Part shown: positions 1 to 5,093 of the stretch, one piece after another
How the letters are laid out: every line of letters starts with the position of its first letter
How positions within the stretch are numbered: the first letter of the stretch is position 1
NCBI GenBank assembly: GCA_902470895.1
Contig: CABRID010000121.1
Coordinates: 1-5,093 of the forward strand
DNA length: 5,093 nt
Source: an uncultured Collinsella sp.
GTDB lineage: Bacteria; Actinomycetota; Coriobacteriia; Coriobacteriales; Coriobacteriaceae
Direction of reading: 5' to 3'
Notes under the pieces: model-generated
Seen by the model: only the letters and a program-made list of their open reading frames with translations
Told to the model about the DNA's origin: nothing
Database searches by the model: none
Made by a program: the position numbers and the translations under genes

Positions 1-3
1 CAC

Positions 4-76
4 GGGGGCGTAGCTCAGCTGGGAGAGCGCTTGACTGGCAGTCAAGAGGTCAGGGGTTCGATCCCCCTCGTCTCCA
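4..76 (+). tRNA. tRNA-Ala, anticodon GGC
   Basis: This is a complete cloverleaf. The acceptor stem pairs 4-10 with 69-75, the D stem 13-16 with 25-28, the anticodon stem 30-34 with 42-46, and the T stem 52-56 with 64-68 around a TTCGATC loop. The seven-base anticodon loop is CTGGCAG, with anticodon GGC at 37-39, which reads the alanine codon GCC. The third acceptor pair is G6:T73, the G3:U70 wobble that is the known identity element for alanyl-tRNA synthetase, and the discriminator base is A76, so the alanine call has two independent supports. A second wobble pair, G8:T71, is also present. The 3' CCA is not encoded (CCC follows A76), so it would be added after transcription. The promoter lies outside the window. 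Confidence 0.97.
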
Positions 77-91
77 CCCGAGCATTGAATG

Positions 92-120
92 AGGCTCCAA
101 CGCAAGTTGGGGCCTTTTTT
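92..120 (+). terminator. Rho-independent terminator of the tRNA-Ala gene
   Basis: A nine-pair stem joins 93-101 to 106-114, with one G-T wobble (T96:G111) and a GCAA tetraloop at 102-105. A92 can pair with T115 to extend it. The stem runs directly into six T residues at 115-120. It begins 16 bases after the tRNA end, so it most likely ends the tRNA transcript. Its 3' edge is only 31 bases before the start codon of the ABC-F gene. Confidence 0.93.
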
Positions 121-151
121 CATATAGGCACACAAGGTCAAAGGCGGCACC

Positions 152-2185
152 ATGATCCTCCTGGTCGACAAGATCGAAAAAAGCTTCGGCGCTCGCGTCC
201 TCTTTAGCGGCGCGTCCTTCCAGATCAACCCCGGCGAGCGCTTCGCCCTCGTGGGTCCCAACGGCGCCGGTAAAACCACCATGCTCAAGATCATCATGGG
301 CATCGACAGCCCCGACGCCGGCCAGGTCCAGTACGCCAAGGACTGCCAGGTGGGCTACCTAGAGCAGGAAACTAACCTTGAACACAAGGACACCACCATC
401 CTGGCCGAGGTCATGGCCGCTGCCAAGGAAATCCGCCGCATGGGCGAGCGCGCCAACGAGCTGCAAGCCCAGATCACCGAGCTCTCAGAGCAGGGCAAGG
501 ACGTCGATGCCCTCCTCAACGAGTATGGCCAGGTCCAGGACCGCTTCGAGCATCTGGGCGGCTACGAGCTGGAGAGCAACGCCCGCAAGATCCTGTCCGG
601 CTTGGGCTTTAAGGTCACCGACTTTGAGCGTCCGTGCTCCGAGTTCTCCGGCGGTTGGCAGATGCGCATCGCGCTGGCCAAGCTCTTCCTGCGCCACCCC
701 GATTTGCTGCTCCTGGACGAGCCCACCAACCACCTGGACCTCGAAAGCGTCCAGTGGCTGCGCGGCTTTATCGCCAGCTACGACGGCGCCGTCCTCATCG
801 TCAGCCACGACCGCGCCTTCATGGACGCCTGCGTCGACCACGTCGCCGCACTCGAGAACCGCCGCGTAACCACCTACACCGGCAACTACAGCAGCTACCT
901 CAAGCAGCGCGAGGACAACCTGGAGCAAATGCGCGCCAAGCGTGCCGCCCAGGAGCGCGACATCGCCCACATGCAGGTCTTTGTCGACAAGTTCCGCTAC
1001 AAGCCCACCAAGGCCGCCCAGGCGCAGGAGCGCATCCGCAAGATCGAGCAGATCAAGAAGGAGCTCGTCATCCTGCCCGAGGGCCACAAGCACATCGACT
1101 TTAAGTTCCCCGACCCGCCGCGCTCCGGCGACATGGTCGTGGGCCTGGAGGGCGTATCCAAGTCCTACGGCGACAAGCACATCTACAGCGACATCGACCT
1201 CAAACTCTACCGCGGCGAGCACGTGGCGCTCGTCGGCCCCAACGGTGCCGGCAAGTCCACGCTCATGAAGATCCTCGCCGGCCTGGAGCCGCCCACCACC
1301 GGCATCCGCGACCTGGGCACCAACGTGGGCGTGGCCTACTATGCCCAGCACGCGCTCGAGGGCATGACCGAGTCCAACACCGTCCTGCAAGAGATCGACA
1401 CCGTCACGCCCAAGTGGACCGTGCCGCAGCAGCGCAGCCTGCTGGGCGCCTTCCTGTTTAGCGACAACGACGCAATCGAAAAGCAGGTCCGCGTCCTCTC
1501 CGGCGGCGAAAAGGCGCGTCTGGCCCTGGCCAAGATGCTCGTGGCTCCCGAGGCGCTCCTGTGCCTGGACGAGCCCACCAACCACCTGGACATCGACTCG
1601 GTGGACATGCTCGAGAACGCCCTGCAAAACTTCCCCGGCACCATCGTGCTGATCAGCCACGACGAGCACCTGGTACGCGCCGTGGCCAACCGCGTGATCG
1701 ACATCCGCGACGGCAAGGTCACGGTTTATGACGGCGACTACGACTACTATCTCTACAAGCGCGAGGACCTCGCGGCCCGCGCCGCCGCCGAGGCGGCAGG
1801 GGAGAGTGCGCCGGCCGCGGCCAAGTCCGCCAAGGTCACCGCGGCCCAGCCCGATGCGCCCGCCGCCGCTTCCAAGCCTGCCGAGGGCAAAAAGACCAAG
1901 GAGCAAAAACGCGCCGAGGCCCAAGCCCGCGCCGCGCTCAACAAAAAGCTCAAGAGCGTGCGCAACCAGCTTAAGAAGATCGAAGCGGAGCTCGACAAAA
2001 AACGTGCCCGCTATGACGAGCTAATGGAATTGATGGCAAGCGAAGAGCTTTATGCCGATCAAGATAAGTTCAACGCCGCGCTGGGGGAATATAACGGCCT
2101 TAAGCAAGAGCTGCCCAAGCTCGAGGATGAATGGCTCGAGCTTTCCACCCAGATCGAAGAGGAGACCGCGCGTGAACTCTCGTAA
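152..2185 (+). CDS. ABC-F family ATPase (YdiF/YheS/Uup-like), ribosome-associated
   Basis: This is a soluble tandem ABC ATPase with no membrane segment. ABC-F proteins bind the ribosomal E site and use ATP to relieve stalled or unproductive translation states. Domain 1 has Walker [10 protein letters not shown] (35-43), Q-loop Q72, signature FSGGWQMR (165-172), Walker B LLLLDE with catalytic E190, and H219. The charged interdomain linker (about 250-325) contains [15 protein letters not shown], typical of the YdiF/YheS/ABCF3-like group; this linker reaches the P-site tRNA in the family. Domain 2 has GPNGAGKST (362-370), Q399, LSGGEKAR (449-456), Walker B with E474, and H503. All catalytic residues are intact. 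An Ala/Lys/Pro-rich hinge (about 540-590) leads to a predicted C-terminal coiled coil (about 590-677), as in Uup and YdiF. The ATG at 152 has AAGG seven bases upstream and begins directly with the first ABC domain. Nothing suggests an antibiotic-resistance member rather than a housekeeping one. The exact subfamily is less certain than ABC-F membership. Confidence 0.95.
   Translation: MILLVDKIEKSFGARVLFSGASFQINPGERFALVGPNGAGKTTMLKIIMGIDSPDAGQVQYAKDCQVGYLEQETNLEHKDTTILAEVMAAAKEIRRMGERANELQAQITELSEQGKDVDALLNEYGQVQDRFEHLGGYELESNARKILSGLGFKVTDFERPCSEFSGGWQMRIALAKLFLRHPDLLLLDEPTNHLDLESVQWLRGFIASYDGAVLIVSHDRAFMDACVDHVAALENRRVTTYTGNYSSYLKQREDNLEQMRAKRAAQERDIAHMQVFVDKFRYKPTKAAQAQERIRKIEQIKKELVILPEGHKHIDFKFPDPPRSGDMVVGLEGVSKSYGDKHIYSDIDLKLYRGEHVALVGPNGAGKSTLMKILAGLEPPTTGIRDLGTNVGVAYYAQHALEGMTESNTVLQEIDTVTPKWTVPQQRSLLGAFLFSDNDAIEKQVRVLSGGEKARLALAKMLVAPEALLCLDEPTNHLDIDSVDMLENALQNFPGTIVLISHDEHLVRAVANRVIDIRDGKVTVYDGDYDYYLYKREDLAARAAAEAAGESAPAAAKSAKVTAAQPDAPAAASKPAEGKKTKEQKRAEAQARAALNKKLKSVRNQLKKIEAELDKKRARYDELMELMASEELYADQDKFNAALGEYNGLKQELPKLEDEWLELSTQIEEETARELS
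712..739 (+). repeat. 28-base direct repeat, copy 1 (Walker B of ABC domain 1)
   Basis: The 28 bases at 712-739 are identical to 1564-1591, 852 bases (284 codons) downstream and in the same reading frame. They encode the Walker B/D-loop segment LDEPTNHLD in the first ATPase domain. The identity ends at both flanks (T711 versus G1563, C740 versus A1592). The repeat reflects a duplicated protein motif with identical codon choices, not a mobile or regulatory element. Confidence 0.9.
1564..1591 (+). repeat. 28-base direct repeat, copy 2 (Walker B of ABC domain 2)
   Basis: This is the second copy of the repeat at 712-739 and encodes the same LDEPTNHLD segment in the second ATPase domain. The Walker A segments of the two domains encode almost the same residues but differ at several bases, so exact identity is confined to the Walker B region. 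Confidence 0.9.
2160..2164 (+). promoter_or_regulatory. Shine-Dalgarno that fixes a GTG start
   Basis: AGGAG lies inside the final codons of the ABC-F gene, seven bases before the GTG at 2172. It has better sequence and spacing than anything upstream of the in-frame ATG at 2202, where only TAAGG some 14 bases away is seen. It therefore decides the start of the small membrane protein gene and places it inside the ABC-F reading frame. Confidence 0.75.
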
Positions 2186-2468
2186 GGCCGCTGCCGTGGC
2201 GATGAGCATCATCGCCATCGCGTGCCGCATCTGCGGCATCTTTATGAGCGCGATGACCGTGCTGCTGTGCTTTAGCGGCCTGACCGCCAAGCTGCAGATC
2301 GTGGGCTTTGTCGTCGAGCTTTCGCGCGCGCTGCCGAGTGCCATCGCCGGCTACGGCGTCATCACCTCGCCCTTTGGCGGCGTGTTCCGCTTGGATTACG
2401 CCATCGTGGCCGTCATCCTGTTTGTGGCCGACTACCTGCTCACGCGCGCATCGCGCCGCGTCCGCTAG
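2172..2468 (+). CDS. Small membrane protein, 98 residues, function unknown (weak YggT/YlmG-like look)
   Basis: I do not recognise this gene with confidence. With the GTG start at 2172 it encodes 98 residues and overlaps the ABC-F gene by 14 bases; an ATG at 2202 would give 88. The sequence shows a long hydrophobic segment at about 8-37, a second moderately hydrophobic stretch at 42-60, and a clear membrane segment at 74-91 ([16 protein letters not shown]). It ends in an Arg-rich tail (R92, R95, R96, R98), suggesting a cytoplasmic C-terminus. There is no signal-peptide cleavage site, no Cys pair and no catalytic motif. The size and the stretch [20 protein letters not shown] loosely recall the single repeat of YggT/YlmG proteins (a TEP..SPFR..D.SPI-type pattern), but key residues differ, so this is only a hint. 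It lies nine bases before the M50 protease gene, so the two are probably co-translated. Coding status is supported by G/C-rich third positions, the strong SD and the packing. Confidence 0.75.
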   Translation: MNSRKAAAVAMSIIAIACRICGIFMSAMTVLLCFSGLTAKLQIVGFVVELSRALPSAIAGYGVITSPFGGVFRLDYAIVAVILFVADYLLTRASRRVR

Positions 2469-2477
2469 GGGAGTGCC

Positions 2478-3161
2478 ATGTCCAGCAGCTACTTCATGAA
2501 CCTGCTCGCCAGCGCGGTCGCCGTCATCGTCGGCATCGTGATCCACGAGAGTGCGCACGCCGCCGCGGCCTGGGCACTCGGCGATAAGACGGCCCGTTCG
2601 CGCGGTCGTGTCTCGCTCAACCCGCTCAACCATATCGACCCGTTTGGCACCATCATCTTGCCGCTGCTCATGCTTGCCGCCGGCGGCCCGGTGTTCGCCT
2701 TCGCCAAGCTCGTGCCCGTCTACCTCAACAACCTCAAGCACCCCAAGCGCGATGAGGTCCTGGTTAGCGCAGCCGGCCCCGCATCGAACATCGCCCTCGC
2801 GTGCCTTGCGGCCGCCCTCATGCACACGGCATACGGCAACCTCTACACCCGCATGTCCTTTGCCCTGGCGTCACAGATCATGAACTTCGGCGCCACGTTT
2901 ATCGTAGTCAACCTGTCACTCGCGTTCTTCAACCTCATCCCGATCCCACCGCTCGACGGCTCTTCGATCATTGTGCCGTTCCTTAAAGGCAAGGCTCTCA
3001 ACAACTATTATCGTCTGCAGCAATACGCTATGCCCATCCTCATCCTAGTGCTGTACCTGCTGCCCATGTGGACCGGCATCGACGTGATCGGCCGCTATTT
3101 CGACGTTACCGTGTATCCGCTTGCTGAGCAGCTGCTCAACTTCGCAATCGCCGGCATCTAA
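2478..3161 (+). CDS. Site-2 protease family zinc metalloprotease (peptidase M50)
   Basis: This is an integral-membrane zinc protease of the site-2 protease family, which cleaves within or beside membrane segments of its substrates. The HExxH motif is HESAH (23-27), with H23 and H27 as zinc ligands and E24 as catalytic base, inside the first membrane segment. The third ligand is D160 in NLIPIPPLDG (152-161), the conserved NxxPxxxLDG element. Other family marks are NPLNHIDPFGTIILP (48-62) and AGPASNI (99-105). About five hydrophobic segments are visible, near 7-34, 55-80, 95-117, 127-155 and 183-199. At 227 residues it matches the short, PDZ-less type represented by B. subtilis YwhC, not RseP/RasP. 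The ATG has AGGGGAG (2467-2473), which overlaps the stop of the preceding gene. Such a protease near scpAB is a recurring arrangement as I recall it. The substrate cannot be inferred. Confidence 0.93.
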   Translation: MSSSYFMNLLASAVAVIVGIVIHESAHAAAAWALGDKTARSRGRVSLNPLNHIDPFGTIILPLLMLAAGGPVFAFAKLVPVYLNNLKHPKRDEVLVSAAGPASNIALACLAAALMHTAYGNLYTRMSFALASQIMNFGATFIVVNLSLAFFNLIPIPPLDGSSIIVPFLKGKALNNYYRLQQYAMPILILVLYLLPMWTGIDVIGRYFDVTVYPLAEQLLNFAIAGI

Positions 3162-3169
3162 GGTAAACT
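3141..3169 (+). promoter_or_regulatory. Possible sigma-70-type promoter for scpAB
   Basis: TTCGCA (3141-3146) and TAAACT (3164-3169) match the TTGACA and TATAAT consensus at four of six positions each, with the ideal 17-base spacer. The -35 lies inside the last codons of the protease gene and the -10 just after its stop. A start near 3175-3177 would give a leader of about 70 bases before scpA. The match is moderate, and read-through from the upstream genes would also serve scpA. Confidence 0.35.
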
Positions 3170-3176
3170 TACAGGT

Positions 3177-3195
3177 CGACCGTGCAAAACGGTCG
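3177..3195 (+). other. Inverted repeat / hairpin in the protease-scpA gap
   Basis: CGACCGT (3177-3183) pairs perfectly with ACGGTCG (3189-3195) around a five-base loop GCAAA. A palindrome GGTCGACC (3174-3181) overlaps its left arm. No run of T follows, so it is not a standard terminator. It sits where a transcript from the proposed promoter would begin, so it could be a 5' stem-loop or a binding site; neither role is shown. Confidence 0.5.
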
Positions 3196-3212
3196 CAACA
3201 TGCACCCAAACC

Positions 3213-3227
3213 GCGCCGCGAAGGCGC
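3213..3227 (+). other. Short GC hairpin upstream of scpA
   Basis: GCGCC (3213-3217) pairs with GGCGC (3223-3227) around GCGAA. It ends four bases before the AAAGGAGGT ribosome binding site of scpA. The stem is only five pairs, which is common by chance in sequence this GC-rich, so a regulatory role is a weak suggestion. Confidence 0.25.
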
Positions 3228-3231
3228 CGTC

Positions 3232-3240
3232 AAAGGAGGT
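3232..3240 (+). promoter_or_regulatory. Near-perfect Shine-Dalgarno of scpA
   Basis: AAAGGAGGT is complementary to nearly the whole anti-SD end of 16S rRNA and stands five bases before the ATG at 3246. It is the strongest ribosome binding site in the window. It supports independent, efficient initiation of scpA, in contrast with the coupled starts of several neighbours. Confidence 0.85.
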
Positions 3241-3245
3241 CGAAG

Positions 3246-4058
3246 ATGTCGTATCGCGTGTCGACGCAGGTCTACAGCGGACCGTTCGACCTGCTGCTGC
3301 AGCTGGTAACCCGCCAAAAAGTAGATATCGGCGCCATCTCCATCAGCGAGGTGGCCGAGCAATACCTTGCCGAGGCCGAGCGCATCGAGGCGCTGGACCT
3401 GGACGTGGCGAGCGACTTTTTGCTGGTCGCGGCAACACTTTTGGACATCAAGGCCGCCTCCTTGGTGCCGCAGGAGGCCCCGCGCAAAGTCGATGACGAC
3501 GATGACGAGTTTGACGAAGACCTCGAGGAGCTCAGCGCGCTCGACGGCGACGCCCTGCGCGAGGTCCTGATCCAGCGCCTGATTGCCTACAAGCAGTTTA
3601 AAGGCGCGGCTGCGGCCCTCGGTGCCCGCATGCAGGCCGAAAGCCGCATGCATCCGCGCGTAGCCGGCCCCGACCCCGAGTTTTTAGGCCTTATGCCCGA
3701 CTACCTGGCCGGCATTACTCTGCGCGGCCTCGCCGTCATCTGCGCCGACCTGGACGGCAAGCGCCAGACCTTCCTGCTGGAGGCCGAGCACGTGGCGCCG
3801 CATCGCGTGCCGCTCGACCTGACCGTGGCCTCAGTTGACCGCTTTACCATGGCGCACCAAACCTGCACCTTCCGCGAGCTGTTGGACGGCGATGCCACCA
3901 CCGAGCAGCTCGTCGTCACCTTCCTGGCCATGCTTGAGCTTGCCAAGCGCGGCTCGCTCACGTTGAGCCAGGACGAGATCTTTGGAACCATCTGCATCAA
4001 CCGAGTCGAGGGAGCCGAGGCCTATGTGCCCGGCGAGGGCCCCGAGCTCACCGAATAG
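3246..4058 (+). CDS. scpA: Segregation and condensation protein A (kleisin)
   Basis: ScpA is the kleisin subunit of the bacterial Smc-ScpAB condensin. It bridges the Smc head and neck and binds a ScpB dimer, helping to organise and segregate the chromosome on the nucleoid. The N-terminal domain has the family signature YSGPFDLLLQLVTRQKVDI (10-28), followed by ISISEVAEQYL and the helical segment LDVASDFLLVAATLLDIKAASLVP (52-75), equivalent to the usual ELASEFLVMAATLLEIKSRMLLP-type region. An acidic linker (83-95, 11 of 13 residues Asp/Glu) precedes the ScpB-binding middle region. The C-terminal winged helix includes VVTFLAMLELAKRGSLTLSQ (223-242), which contacts the Smc head in the family. The 270-residue length is normal. 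The start is fixed by AAAGGAGGT five bases upstream. The stop overlaps the SD of scpB, 11 bases before its start. Confidence 0.96.
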   Translation: MSYRVSTQVYSGPFDLLLQLVTRQKVDIGAISISEVAEQYLAEAERIEALDLDVASDFLLVAATLLDIKAASLVPQEAPRKVDDDDDEFDEDLEELSALDGDALREVLIQRLIAYKQFKGAAAALGARMQAESRMHPRVAGPDPEFLGLMPDYLAGITLRGLAVICADLDGKRQTFLLEAEHVAPHRVPLDLTVASVDRFTMAHQTCTFRELLDGDATTEQLVVTFLAMLELAKRGSLTLSQDEIFGTICINRVEGAEAYVPGEGPELTE

Positions 4059-4069
4059 GAGCCGCAACC

Positions 4070-4798
4070 ATGTCAACCCTTTCCACGCTGGAGGCAAACA
4101 GCCTCAAAGGCGCCCTCGAGGCGCTGCTGCTGGTGTCAAGCGACCCGGTGAGTGCGCCCGCGCTGGCCGGCGCACTGGATATCGCCCCCGGCGAGTGCGC
4201 GTCGATGCTCGCCGAGCTCAAGGTTGAGTACGAGGAGGCCAACCGCGGCTTTCAGCTGCGCGAGGTCGCCGGCGGCTGGCGCCTGTTTACGCATCCCGCC
4301 TATCACGACGTGGTCGAGGCCTATGTGTTGAGCTGGGACACGCAAAAGCTGTCCCAGGCGGCGCTCGAAACCCTGGCCGTTATCGCCTACCACCAGCCCG
4401 TGACGCGCGAGGTGGTCAAGGGCATCCGCGGCGTCAACTCCGACGGCGTCATCGCGTCGCTCGTGGACAAGGGTCTGGTGCGCGAGCTCGGCCGCGACCC
4501 CCAGCGCGGTCAGGCCATCATCTATGGCACGACCAACGCCTTCTTGGAAAAGTTCGGCCTGCGCTCCACCCGCGACCTGCCCGATCTGGAGCAGTTTGCC
4601 CCCGACGAGCAGTCGCGCCAGTTTATCCGCGAGCGTCTGAGCGGCCGCAGTATTCAGTCCACGCTCGAGGAGCAGGCCGATGACCTGGACGAAGAGCGCG
4701 AACTGCTCGATACCGATGTTGAAGATGTTGATGCAGTCGAGGACTTGGAAACCCTAGACGTCGACGAGACCTCGGAGGATTTGCATGACGAGGAATAG
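4070..4798 (+). CDS. scpB: Segregation and condensation protein B (KITE subunit)
   Basis: ScpB dimerises, binds the central part of ScpA and regulates the Smc ATPase within the condensin complex. Two winged-helix domains are visible. The first is about 10-88 (KGALEALLLVSSDPVSAPAL at its start). The second is about 94-165, with the highly typical LSQAALETLAVIAYHQPVTR (94-113), VVKGIRGVNSDGVIASLVDK (115-134), GQAIIYGTTNAFLEKFGL (147-164) and a short conserved follow-on, DLPDLEQFAP. From E200 to the end the protein is a very acidic tail, 24 of 43 residues Asp or Glu, which makes it longer (242 residues) than many ScpB proteins. The ATG has AGGAG (4057-4061) eight bases upstream, overlapping the scpA stop. 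Its 3' end overlaps the next gene by 14 bases. ScpA and ScpB adjacent in this order is the standard arrangement. Confidence 0.96.
   Translation: MSTLSTLEANSLKGALEALLLVSSDPVSAPALAGALDIAPGECASMLAELKVEYEEANRGFQLREVAGGWRLFTHPAYHDVVEAYVLSWDTQKLSQAALETLAVIAYHQPVTREVVKGIRGVNSDGVIASLVDKGLVRELGRDPQRGQAIIYGTTNAFLEKFGLRSTRDLPDLEQFAPDEQSRQFIRERLSGRSIQSTLEEQADDLDEERELLDTDVEDVDAVEDLETLDVDETSEDLHDEE
4774..4778 (+). promoter_or_regulatory. Shine-Dalgarno of the pseudouridine synthase gene inside scpB
   Basis: GGAGG lies within the last codons of scpB (Ser-Glu-Asp of the acidic tail), six bases before the ATG at 4785. A competing site, AGGGGAG (4805-4811), stands nine bases before an in-frame ATG at 4821, just after the scpB stop. 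Both are plausible, so the start is uncertain by 12 codons. Confidence 0.6.
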
Positions 4799-5046
4799 CG
4801 AAACAGGGGAGACGCCCGCCATGGGCAACGCAGTACCCGCAACCGACGCCCAGCCCGTCTATCCGCACACCATGCGCCTGCAGCGTTTTTTGGCGCGCGC
4901 GGGTGTGGCGAGCCGCCGCGGCTCGGAGGACTTGATGACCGCCGGCCGCGTAACCGTCAACGGCGAGGTCGCAACCGAACTGGGCACCAAGGTCGATGTC
5001 GACCGCGATCACATCGAGGTCGATGGCATGCCCGTCAAGCTCAACC
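4785..5046 (+). CDS. rluB: RsuA/RluB-family rRNA pseudouridine synthase, 5' part only
   Basis: Enzymes of this family convert a specific uridine in ribosomal RNA to pseudouridine; RluB acts on 23S rRNA and RsuA on 16S. Only the first 87 codons are real. They hold a 29-residue leader, then the S4 RNA-binding domain beginning MRLQRFLARAGVASRRGSED (30-49), followed by AGRVTVNGEVATELGTKVD (53-71) and IEVDG, all standard for RsuA/RluB. The catalytic domain with its active-site Asp would lie downstream and is absent. Truncation comes from sequencing adapter at 5047, not mutation: the apparent ending YTHLTLPT and the TAG at 5091-5093 are adapter translated. An ATG at 4821 is an alternative start. 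The 14-base overlap with scpB suggests coupling. RluB is preferred because this gene commonly follows scpB, but RsuA cannot be excluded from the S4 domain alone. Confidence 0.85.
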
Positions 5047-5093
5047 CTGTCTCTTATACACATCTGACGCTGCCGACGATACTCCTTGTGTAG
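5047..5093. other. Untrimmed Illumina Nextera adapter (artefact, not genomic)
   Basis: CTGTCTCTTATACACATCT (5047-5065) is the 19-base Tn5 mosaic end used in Nextera libraries. It is followed exactly by GACGCTGCCGACGA (5066-5079), the i5-side adapter. TACTCCTT (5080-5087) sits in the index position and is the reverse complement of AAGGAGTA, the i5 index known as S507/N507. GTGTAG (5088-5093) begins the reverse complement of the P5 side. Reading the i5 side after the insert points to read-through of a short fragment in read 2. Any peptide crossing 5047 is spurious. Confidence 0.98.

Noticed and set aside
485..1924. Long open frame on the minus strand across the ABC-F gene (479 codons)
   Set aside because: It is antisense to an unmistakable ABC-F protein. 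High-GC third positions suppress stop codons on the opposite strand, and the translation is low-complexity Gly/Leu/Val with no recognisable domain.
152..2185. ABC-F gene as an antibiotic-resistance determinant
   Set aside because: The YdiF/YheS-type linker, the Uup-like C-terminal coiled coil, the native-looking composition and the housekeeping context all fit a core gene. Nothing in the sequence points to the resistance clades.
2467..2477. Separate promoter for the M50 protease
   Set aside because: The gap to the preceding gene is nine bases and is filled by the SD, so the gene is best read as part of the upstream transcript.
2100..2825. Minus-strand open frame across the small membrane protein and protease genes (241 codons)
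   Set aside because: It lies opposite two well-supported + strand genes, its product is compositionally odd (His/Asp/Gly-rich), and no SD-backed start stands out.
3177..3195. Hairpin after the protease gene as a Rho-independent terminator
   Set aside because: The stem is only seven pairs and is followed by CAACATG with no T-tract, so termination is unlikely.
5047..5093. C-terminal extension of the pseudouridine synthase and its stop codon
   Set aside because: The bases match Nextera adapter and index exactly, so the peptide and stop are artefacts.

Overview
The window is a GC-rich, gene-dense stretch of bacterial chromosome with every gene on the + strand. Codon third positions are mostly G or C and Shine-Dalgarno (SD) sites are strong (AGGAG, AAAGGAGGT). 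A housekeeping ABC-F ATPase, an M50 protease, scpA, scpB and an rRNA pseudouridine synthase in this order, with this composition, suggest an actinobacterium of the Coriobacteriia, perhaps Collinsella-like. That placement is inferred from the look of the proteins and codons and was not tested by any search.

Layout. A complete tRNA-Ala(GGC) gene (4-76) is followed by a strong intrinsic terminator (92-120). A first gene cluster holds a 677-residue ABC-F ribosome-associated ATPase (152-2185), a 98-residue membrane protein that starts at a GTG inside the end of the ATPase gene (2172-2468), and a compact site-2-type metalloprotease (2478-3161). An 84-base gap with a possible promoter, two small hairpins and a very strong SD leads into a second cluster: scpA (3246-4058), scpB (4070-4798) and the first 87 codons of an RsuA/RluB-family pseudouridine synthase (from 4785).

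Function. ScpA and ScpB are the kleisin and KITE subunits that join Smc to form the bacterial condensin for chromosome organisation and segregation; smc itself is not in the window. The ABC-F protein and the pseudouridine synthase both act on the ribosome, and the tRNA adds to the translation theme. The M50 protease and the small membrane protein act at the membrane. The genes are very tightly packed: two 14-base overlaps and gaps of 9 and 11 bases indicate co-transcription and probable translational coupling.

The last 47 bases (5047-5093) are not genomic. They are Illumina Nextera adapter: the Tn5 mosaic end, the i5-side adapter, an 8-base index and the start of the P5 side. The end of the last gene and its apparent stop codon are therefore artefacts, and the real sequence stops at about 5046. 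I found no CRISPR array, insertion sequence, phage gene or evidently new system. The least explained item is the 98-residue membrane protein.
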